Source of the DNA: Aplysia californica
Lineage: Eukaryota > Mollusca > Gastropoda > Aplysiida > Aplysiidae
NCBI RefSeq assembly: GCF_000002075.1
Contig: NW_004797358.1
Span: 1,460,829 to 1,524,828 of the forward strand
Direction of reading: 5' to 3'
DNA: 64,000 bases
The notes under the pieces were generated by a model that was given only the letters and a program-made list of their open reading frames with translations, made no database searches and was not told where the DNA came from. Shown piece by piece: positions 22,543 to 33,506 of the stretch (within the stretch, counting starts at the first letter, position 1; each line of letters starts with the position of its first letter). The position numbers were made by a program, and so were the translations under genes.

Positions 22543-23102
22543 TGTAGAATATCACTAGATCTATATCAGCCTGGAAACTGTGATATACGATGAAAAGCAG
22601 ATCGACTGTCCAAAATGTACAATATCCAGAATTTAAATAACAGTAAAGTTCATAACTAAGCCCTCTGAACTGTCCCGATGAGCTTGAAACAGCAGACGGC
22701 CCCTGCGAAAGCAATGCAAGGGAGGCAAATAAGAGAAGGCGTCAACCCCGGAAGTAAACAACATTATTTGATCACCATTTTCTTGATAAAAACTTCTCTA
22801 TGATTGGCTATTTGTAATGGAAAAGACTAATCACAAATGACGTTACAAGGGGAAAGCCGCTGGATGGGAGACAACTGTGCTCAGACTTCAGACCACATTA
22901 TTTGGCAAGAAAGAACGGGAACTCGGAACGGGAAAGCCAGAGTGTGTAGTGTGCAGTAGGCCTTTTCTGTTCAATGTTGATGGAACTGACAGACTGCAGC
23001 ATGCCGGTGAAAGCATGATTCTGTCTTTCAAGTTGGACTCATATCAGTTGGTCTCAGGGTTTTTAAAAAAACGAATGTAAGCTTTTCACGCGTGATTTCA
23101 AG
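22543..23102. promoter_or_regulatory. Shared bidirectional promoter of TRAPPC3 and RWDD1
   Basis: Only 560 bp separate the TRAPPC3 start (22540-22542, minus) from the RWDD1 start (23103, plus). It holds an ETS-type CCGGAAGT (22748-22755), an inverted CCAAT box (ATTGG, 22803-22807) and a CRE-like TGACGTTA (22838-22845) within about 100 bp, with no TATA box in a clear place. These are the usual elements of housekeeping bidirectional promoters. A 67-codon upstream frame (22877-23080, plus) ends 22 bp before the RWDD1 start. It would be a uORF only if transcription starts before 22877. Confidence 0.55.
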
Positions 23103-26100
23103 ATGACAGACTATGCAGAAGACCAGAAAAATGAGATTGAAGCTCTTCAGTCCATTTATCCAGACGAAATCGAAAGTAAGTTCATTGGCAGACTGAGAAT
23201 GTTACAGCCTCAGTATTATTTTACTTTCACTACCGCCTCACGATCAGGTAGCCTATTGAATTGTATAGCCTGGCTAGATATTCATATTATCCATTTTACA
23301 CAAATATTGGGAGGACTTCTGGGCTGTGAAGGAGCAACCCCCCCTCCCCCCCCCCAACAAATACAAAACAGTCGAACATGCGAGAGACGGTCACCCTTTG
23401 TCAAGGAGAAAAGTGGCAGTATAAGACAGGTGGCCGTCTTAGGCAGGACTGATCAAGATAAAGAAAACAAACCGTTCTTTTCTGAGGTCCCAACCGAAGG
23501 TAGCCGCATTGTTGTTGTGTTGTTTTCGCTGGGTTTTTTTTCTTATTCTTTTGTTTCTGCTTTGGCCGTCGTTATTCGGACTCGAATAATTGAAGATTAG
23601 CAGACCACCTGGCATATTATGAGCTGTGTAAAAAACAAACAAAGACCGATTCGTTCAAATACACAAGCCTGTGTCATATCGATTGTTTACCAAGAAAAAG
23701 TTGTGTTGCTATGTAGAATGTAGAGCTGAGCATACGGCAACTTTTGATTCCATAGACCAGCGCACAATTCATTACGTAGATCTACGTCAAGACTAGCTTA
23801 TTATTGTAATAATGATCAGTTGCCGGGGGGAAAAAGACCGACGCTTATGCGACGTTCAAAGCCCGGACCGATAGTGCCCCCCACCACCCTCCCCGACACG
23901 CACACAGCCACACGTGTGCAGGCCGCCCATCCGACCCCGACACATGCTAACGAGCCATCTTTAATTGCTTCTGATGACCTCTTGATAAATAAACATTTAT
24001 TAGAAGCGCTATAACTTTTCAGGCCGGCCTCAAATTCATCATAAGATTAAAACTCGGCTCCTGCACAAAACGCCTTTTTGCCCGAAGTGATCCCGGTCTC
24101 TACCCAGCCTGAAGCGAGTCACGAGTGAGGCAGGACAGGAAGCCGGATTCACGACTCACATTCTGCTTTTGTGCAAGGGTGACAATAAAACGAAATGTGT
24201 CAGACAAGGAGGACCGAGCACTATGGAAAAACAAACACATGGATCGCCACCACTCGGAGAATGAGCGACGCTTCTGTCACAAGTTCATGTTGACGTCCAT
24301 TGTGTTACGGACTGGGAAAACAGTGACCACTCATCTCACTTACAATTTGTGTGTATGAGTTCTGGGGAGGGGCTTATGGGTATGAGGGATCTCATGCTTA
24401 CCTCACCAGCAGCTAAAAATTTGTTGCCTATAGGTCAACAGTGGGAGGGGCCTACGCTACATGATGACTTATGCATGATTTATAACAAAACGTAATGGAG
24501 TCACTAAGATGGCCGTCTAAGACAGGTGTTACTGTTTACTGTGATAGGGGTTGTAGGTTAGAATATGGTGGCCGCGGCCGCGTGGGACACGTGCCCGTTT
24601 TTCACAGTTAAATTATATAGAAAAAACGCAAGGGGGAATTGGAAAGTGGCCGTGTCTACAGGTGGCTGTCATGGCAGGTTTGACTGTACAATCGAACCTG
24701 CCCTGACGGCCACCTCTATAAGACGGCAACCACATTTTTGGCAACCCCTATCACACTAAGCAATAACACCTGTCTTAGACGGCCACCTTAGTGACTCCAT
24801 TACGTTTTGTCATAAATTGCGCTTTGGCCCCTGGCGTTGTGGGTGAGCCGTCATAATCCAATCACCTGTCATTGTTGTTAGGTAGTGCCTCCAACCGATC
24901 ATGTTGCCTCTCCCAATGTTGACCAATAGGTACCAATTTTCAGCTGCTCGTGAGGTAAGCGTGTGATTCCTCATAACCCGTAAGCCCCGCCCAGAACTCA
25001 TGCACAAATCGTGAGATGAGTGGTCACTGTTTACCCGGTCAGTAACGAAGTAACAATGGAAGTCAACCAAAACTTGTGACCGAAGCGTCGCTCGTTCTCC
25101 GAGTGGTGGTGACCCATGTCTTTGTTTTAACATGGCACTCGGTCTTCCTCGTCTGATACATTTTGTTTTGGCTGGCACTATTTCTCCGAACGTTCTGGAA
25201 AATAAAGCTGGGCACTATTTCTCCGCACACTCTGAAATCACATCCTTTCCCGCAAATTTTGGATATTATATAGAGTATAGACCTACCAAAGATTGTTCGT
25301 ATACTGTATGGTTCAATCGGTCCCAAAAATGTCAGCAGTAAATATTTTTTATATAAAGAAATGCTACAGTTCCAAACAGTTTTTCGCTATAGATATGACG
25401 TGTTGCCTATGAAGGGTGCTGCTCTTAAATTTAATGTGTTGTGTTCACTCGTGTGCTGTCTAGATCTAGATCTACGTGGAGGGTTATTGATAATGACACA
25501 TAGAACTAGCTTCTGCGTTTGTCACGGCCGCGATCATTCAATCGTGGCTCGATTTTTTGGCATTTTGGCATTTTTTGGTCGGGGAATAAAAGTCAAATTT
25601 AAAAAAAAAAAAAAAAAAAGAAAGAAACCGAACCTCTTTACTTTTGAAAGAAACTTCACTTAGCTTCACTTAGTCTCTTTCTCACTTGTTGTCACCACGT
25701 TGATTTGTTTAATACGTTACAGTTACTTTTATTTTTCCCTCTTTGATTCTTTGTGGTGTTTTATTTTGTTAGTGTGTAATTTTTTTTCTTGTTATTGTTC
25801 TGATGTGTTGTTTTTCTGTCAATTTTTGTTGTTGGGGACAAACAAAATACAAACCAACAAAAACAACAACCATGCAGCTACTTTTGATTGGAACCTCAGA
25901 TGGGAATGGTTTGTTTCTTTCATCTTGATCAGTCCTGCCTAAGATGGCCACTTTTCTCCTTGACATTGGGCGGCCGTCTTACAAGGGTTTGACTGTACTT
26001 GTAAGGTGACTATCTATTTGGACTCGAGTCCGATACCAAAGTAATAATATTCAGACTCTGAATTGAGTCCAACATGATGTCCGTTCCGACTTCCGACCCT

Positions 26101-29100
26101 TGTTCGTAAATATTTCCAGCATTTATGATAAATTTCGTTATTATTATGATAATAATCGAGACGTGAGCTTTAATATCCAGTTACTACTAACTAGCATAGA
26201 TCTGTACCGATCACACACTCTCGGCTTGCTGGGGGAAGAGGTGTTGGGAAGAGGCCACAGCTGTCGATTTTGTGCGATGTGATTTTAAAAAAAAGTAATT
26301 ACAGAAAAACTATAACGCAACAAAATGAAATTAAACATGTGGAAAGACAAATGTGGTGGAAGTAATGATGATGCTGTAGTGGTGGTGGAAAGACCCTGAG
26401 TTGTCGGTTACCGTGTACAGTCGAACCTGTCCTGACGGCCACCTCTATAAGACGGCCTCCTGTACAAACGGCCACTTTCCATTTCCCCCCTTGCGTTTTT
26501 TCTATATAATTTAACTGTGTAAAACGGGCACCTGTCCAACATGGCCACCATATTTTACCACACAACTCCTATCACACAAAGCAATAACACCTGTCTTAGA
26601 CGGCCACCTTAGTGACTCCATTAATTGTCAGAAATCTTGCACTGACCCCTGGCGTTGTGGGCGAGCCATCATAATTCAATCACCTGTTGATGTTGTTAGG
26701 TAGTCCCTCCAACCGATCATGTTGCGTAGGCCCCTCCCATTGTTGACCAATAGGTAACAATACATTTTCAACTGCTGATGAGGGAAGCATGTGATCCCTT
26801 ATAACCCATAAGCCCCGCCCAGAACTCATACACAAATACTAAGTGAGATGAGTGGTCACTGTTTACCCAGTCTGTAACAAAGTAACAATGGACGTCAACA
26901 TGAAGTTGTTGCAGAAGCGTCGCCTGTTCTCCAAGCGGTGACAACCCATGTGTTTTTTTTACCATGGCACTCGGTCCTCCTACTCCTTGTCTGATTGTCT
27001 TACACATTTCGTTTTATTGTCACCCTTGCACAAAAGCAGCAACAAGAGAAAAAAAAAGAGAAAAAAAACCTAGCGAAAACAACAACATTAACAACAAAGC
27101 GGCTACCATCAGTTGGGAAATCAGACAGGAATGGTTTGTTTTCTTCATTTTGATCAGTCCTGCCTAAGACGGCCACCTGTCTTATACGGCCACTTTTCTC
27201 CTTGACAATGGGTGGCCGTCTTACACAGGTTTGACTGTACTCTTAGACACTGCCGTTGGCCAATTAGAGTGCAGTCTTTTGACTTTGGCACAATTACACA
27301 GTCCTAGTAGGCAATTCTAGATTTAGTTCTAATTCTGGTTTCACGCAATATTCCCCGACGACAGTATGTAACCTCCGTACACTCACATAACTCACTAAGA
27401 AGAAGCCGAGTCAGAATAAATAAAATATATTTTGCGGACCCGAGTCCGAATAGGCCTAGATAAAACCCATATTCAGACTCGAGTCCGCATAGATAAAAGA
27501 TCTAATCCGACTCGAGTCTGAATAGAGCTGGCCAATAGAATAAAGAAGAGTCCTGACCCTGTCCCAATCCCTAACCTTACCCCTACCCTACCCCTACCTC
27601 TGCCCCTACCCCTAGCCTAACCTTGATCCTAACCCCAACCCTCTATTCTACTCTGTATAGTGGTCGCTCGTTACGGAATTCCTCCCCAAATATTGACTTC
27701 ATTACTTTTACTTTTTCATCTTGTGTTGCCGTTAGGGGTAAATTTTTAGAAACACTCCTGTTTCATAAAGGGTATTATTTTGTAGTCTTTTAGGGCTTTT
27801 TTTAGGGCCCAGAACACGATTTTGGCGTAAAAAAATGACGCAAATGGTTAGTTTAGATGTTACGGCACACCATCCTGAATCCCCCCCCCCCACTCCCCAC
27901 TACGCAGCTATTTTGTACTCGCTAGACAGGGGGAGACCCCCTGAAACCCCCCAAATGACTACAAAAGCATGCATAAACAAAAAGACTACTGAGCCTTAAC
28001 TTTAAACCTAAATTGACCTTATTCGTCATCCGATGGCACTAAAGTGGTGTAGGAGCTTACTTCCGGTAGTGGATGTGACGCGAGACGGGAGTGATTCTAT
28101 AAAAATACCTAGTCGGGTAGGCCTAAGCATCGAGGAGAGATGAAGTTTTAGTTTTCTGTGGTAGGCCAGCTCTGCGGTTCTTTCAATTGGGATACCTCAG
28201 GGTTTCCTTGCCTTCCTCTATCCACCTTTTGGGTGGCCTTCCTCTTCCTCTTCCTTAGTAGCCTGAGCGCTTGTTGTTATAGGGCCAAACCATTTTATTC
28301 TCTGTTTTTCTAGGATGAAATATCATGAAAGGCAGGCAGGACTCAGTGCCAATGCATAAACCAAACTTTTTACTGTCTCATCTTGTGATGTTGAGGGTTT
28401 TTCTTTTTTTTTTTTTACATTACGGTCACATCTTGTAATCTTGTAAAAGCGTTCACCCTTTTAAAATGGCCACTTTTGTCTTTGACTGTGGGGGATTTGA
28501 CTGTCATCGACCATTTAGACTGCCCTGTATTTTGTTGAATTTTAATTTATGATATAACATATATAGAAAATAAGAATCCCCGGCTTTTCAAGGTCTCCTT
28601 GAGTTTGAGGTGTACTACTGCATTGCATTGACAGCTTAACGGTTGGGCCCGACCTGTGCTTTGCGATGCTTTGACATTGTTTTTATCACTCTGCTTATAA
28701 GTTAATTTGTTCACATGTTGATGCAATTTTTAGGCTCAGAGGTAATGGTAATGACTCACTGAGTAACCCTAAAGAAGTTTTGATTTCACACGTGGGGAGG
28801 TGTGCCCACATATACGGCTTTCATGCTAGATAAGTTTGATTTTATGATTGAGATTGTGGGAAACAGTGACCACTTTGGTATACCATTATGAGGCTGGTAG
28901 CCCTATATGTGGCCATTATCAAGCTTAACAGAAGGCTGCCCTGCCATGACTACCACCAAAATTTAGCACTGGCACCATCAATACTAATTGAATGCACGGG
29001 ATGACTGGAAAAGTAAACCAACAACAAAAATGAATTGATACTCATTGTGCTATCATAGGCTCAAGATTTTTGCATCAAAATATGTACTCTTGGAAGGACT

Positions 29101-32100
29101 GTAAATAACGGGCATTTCCTTTTGATTCCAAGAAATTGCCTCTGAGCCCCAGAGATAAGATGTTAATGCTGTTATAAGAAATTTAACGAAGCTGGTAACG
29201 AGTTAGATTTAAAATGTTCAGTAGTCAAGCGCTGATTTTTTTTTTACTTAAAAAAATCCAGAGTCAGTCCTCGTAAACACATGTATACATGCTGTTGATA
29301 TCTTTGATTTTTATGCTGGGGTGCACCTTGTCTTTTTGAAACATTATAAATTAGTTCTAGAGTACTGGATGCTTGAAGAACCAGTGTCCAATTTCGTACA
29401 CCATACTATCTCTGACAGTTCTTGTTTTGCTGATGCGATACAGGAAACACTTTCTCTTTTGTAGCGATAATAGCAGTGAAACTTATATTCTTGACCACTA
29501 GAAGTAAAAAAATGATTGTAAACATTTTGCGTGACTATCGAAACTTTAGATAAATTTAGGAGACTTGCTGCTTTGATACTGCTTGTCTGGGTGTGCCAAA
29601 GCTGAGCGGAATTATTCATCTCAGTTGACAGATGGAGATACTCGATAAAGTAATTTCTCCATGACCCATTCTTAGTATAATTTATGTCTATGTGTTTTTT
29701 TGATTTTCAAAAGATAAAGTTGTATAGAATTTATTGTGAAAAAAATTTTCATTTATATTCAATGCTGATTTCATCACATGTCCTTCCTTTATTTTTCAGT
29801 TTTACAAGAAGAACCCCAGTATATGTTCAAAATAAAAGTTGTACCTCAAGATGCTGAAAATTTTCCTGACCATGCAAGTAAGTGTATTTATTTCTAATAT
29901 TTGTTCAATGTGTATTCAGTTCCCTTGTTTCTTTCTGGAAAAGTTAAAAACATATGCAGTTTCCCTTCTCTACCCTATGGTTTCCTCTGTACAATTTTAT
30001 TTCCTCTTGATATAAGTTAAGAAGCCGTCTGTTTCTGGCTAGTTTTAGGCAGGAAAATATGTAACACATAGGTGCATTGTACAATTCAAAGTACAGACCC
30101 ACTCTCAAAGGCTGATTCCTTTGATTTTGATTTAAAAGTGCTTCCAGTAATGCACTTTTTTTTCATTTTGAAAGTTTTACCTGTTTACATCTGTACATTT
30201 AGTTTTTTTTCTGTCTGAACACTAAATACAGCTTGGGTGGGCTTAAAAAATTTACTGATTTACTGACTTAGTTGAAAATGTCAGATTTTTCTACGCACTG
30301 GGAAGGTTGGATTTTTATTAAAAGGCAAATCTTGAAATGGAAGTGTTTTTCCTTTCTATCAGAAATTTGAGTCTTGTAACTTGAGCCTCTTTATCTGATG
30401 TACTAAACCACCCGCAGAGTGTTTTGCAACCACTGGTAATGGTTCTGTAACTAATATGTGACCAAATGTTTTGTTAAATCAGTGATGCAGATAATAGTGA
30501 CTGATAGGAGACTGGAGAATAACAGCAAAGAAAGCCTTTAAGAAAAGAGATTGTCGACATAACAGTTTGTTTGGCAAGAGCAGGTGGATATGTGAAATGT
30601 GGTATTTGTTTAATTTACTAAGGATGCAACACCTTTTGTGTGGCTGGTGAAGCAAATTTTCAAATGGATTTGTTATTATTGTGGTATATCGTTGTCTTAA
30701 GAATTGCTTAAATGTATTATTCGTGTTGTCACTTGAAAATTTAAAAATTCCACTCTAACCCTCACCCCATTCTTTACTTTCTTCTTCTCTGTTCCCCCAC
30801 TTTATTTTGTCTAATGGGACTTTTCTTTCGTCAAAAAGAATACGGTTAATTTTTTTTCTTTGTGTTGTAGTGTCTGCAGAGATCCAGTTTTCTTACACCT
30901 CCGATTACCCAGACAGTGCTCCGCTTATAGAGTTTGTGTCTAATGACAACATGGACGATGGACAGCTAGATTCCCTCATGGATCTCATGAAGACTCAAGT
31001 AAGTCAGTTTAGTCAGTCATTGAGAGAGGGAGAGAGAGAGAGGGAATGATGGGGGATTTTTTTTTTGGGGGGGGGGAGAGTCTTTGTTGTAAATGGAAGG
31101 TATTTCTATCTTGGAATAGTAAAAGCAAAAACTTTCAACAAAGGCCAATGGATTCACATCGATTTGCTTGAAATGAATTGGGATTTACCAATGTGTTCAA
31201 AATTATATGTATTTACAATTACGGAATTACCCTACTCTTATCAAAGAATTCAGTCTGATTTAGAGGCATTATACTGTAGGCATAAAAAAAAAAAAATTGT
31301 AAAAAATATGTCATTGTCACATCCATAAATCGAGTACGTCACATTAATGAAAAAAAATATATGGAAGAAAATCAAGGGAAGTAACCAACAGAGGATTAAG
31401 TTTTCTTCTCTCTGGCATCATGAAAAGTTCCTGGTATTGATAAAAAGAATAGAAGAATGGATAATGAATACATCTTGTTTGGTGTTAAAGCAAAAGAAAT
31501 GTAATCAACACTGGTGAGAACACGCCACTCACCCCTCCGATCCATTCCTTTATATTCAAACAACCACGCACACAATGGAACACTCATTTGCACACAAACA
31601 CCAACATAATTCACACTCCGTATGGCCCAGCAAAGCACCACTCTGTCTGTCTTCAATCACACCTAACCGCCCAGCACCCATCCTCATGTGACTAGATTTT
31701 TAAAAGTTCTAGCACCTTATGCACAATGCAAGTAAGTTACGGTATCGCTTTTCGATACCAGAATCATGCTGTGTGGCGGTGAGTCTGGTGAGCTCATGTT
31801 ACCTAATAACAGTACTCACACTTGGGGATTTGAATTTAAGACAATTGTGTGGAACAGTTTGATCAGGTTTTTCGAATGAGCTGTTTGACACCCACGTGGG
31901 TGTTAAAAAATCTAGTGCTGCCAATACAAAGAAATTATAACTATGTAGTCGGGAAATGGCGTATTGTTTGATTTGTCCATGAAGTTGAGTTTTGCGTGTT
32001 GGAACTATCTGTGCTCGCCTGTAGTATTGTATGTGACTTGATGATGTCTGACATAACACTTTTTGTTCTTGTCAGACATTTTCTTAATGTAGGTCACATT

Positions 32101-33466
32101 TGTTAGTACTGCTATGTCATTGGTTGTTTTTCTTTTTTGGTGTATTTTCAGGCAGAGGAAAATTTAGGAATGGCAATGATTTTCACCCTTATTTCTGCTG
32201 TACAAGAACACATGACTGACATGATGGAGAAAGCAGCGAAAGACAAGGTGGAAGCGGAGGAAAGACGAGTGAGGGAAGAGGAGGAAGCAGAAAGAGTAAG
32301 TGCAATTTGTTTTATAGCCTAAGGTCATGTTTAATTATAATTTTTATGCTGAGGAAAAATTTTCAGAGGGTGTGTTTCTGGATTGACTTAGTTTCTTTGT
32401 TTGTTTGGGGTTCTTTTTGGCTTTTTACTGTGAAAAAGTATGGTTTATGCAGAATTTTCCTAATGTTTGTGTGTGTGTACAAATACTGATGACCTATGGT
32501 ACCAAATTTTTTCCACTTTCATGTGTAACCTGATTTTTTTTTTTTAGTGGATGAGTGGTGTTATTCTTCAGTCATTTAATGTTACTTTAAATGATGTTTA
32601 TGTCTGCTTTACTTTAAAATCAAAGATGGGACACATCATGTATTTTGTCTTTGTCCTTATATATATATATTATTATGTGTTTTTGCTTTGTTCCATTTTC
32701 ACAGAAACGATTTGAAGGCACAAGAGTAACAGTGGAAACATTCATGGCATGGAAATTGAAATTTGATGCTGAAATAGCAGAAATGAGAAGACTGAAAGGC
32801 TATGATGACAGTGCTGCTAAAAAGCCTACTGGTAAAAAAGCCTTACAAATGTTTACTTTGTGGATGGTTGGTGGGTGCTCTGGTGTGGTTGGCTCATAAG
32901 AGTTTTATGGCACTTGCAACACCATAGGGCCCAATTAAAAAGTTATGAAAGTGCCAAAAATTAGAGGAATACATACCAGAACTTCCGCCAACCACCCACC
33001 AGTCATTAAACGGCTCCCGTTATACTGCCACCATGCTAATCATTATGTTTTTTTCAATGTACCTAAAAGAATGCCTGTATATAAACATACTATTTGCCCC
33101 TTTAAACCAAATGTGATGCACACAAACACAAACATAATTCACACAACATACAGCCCAATGAGCCCCATACTGTCTATCTTCGATCACACCTGTCCACCCA
33201 GCACCCATCCTCATTTGACTAGATTCAAAGAAGTTCTAGCAGCTTACACACACTACAGATAAGGTTGTAAGGTCCTTGAAACCACTTGTGTAAATTTGCT
33301 CCGCCTTATCACTAAACATAGAGTACTGCATCTGCTCAGCAGCTGAGCAGTAATATAATATATAAGTCCCTCCCAAGCCTTGTCGTGTACCATACAATAG
33401 ATTTCAGGCATTTAACAAGTAGCGTCTGATCCAGCAGTGCATGTAAAATGCTCTCTCACACACATG

Positions 33467-33506
<40 letters not shown>

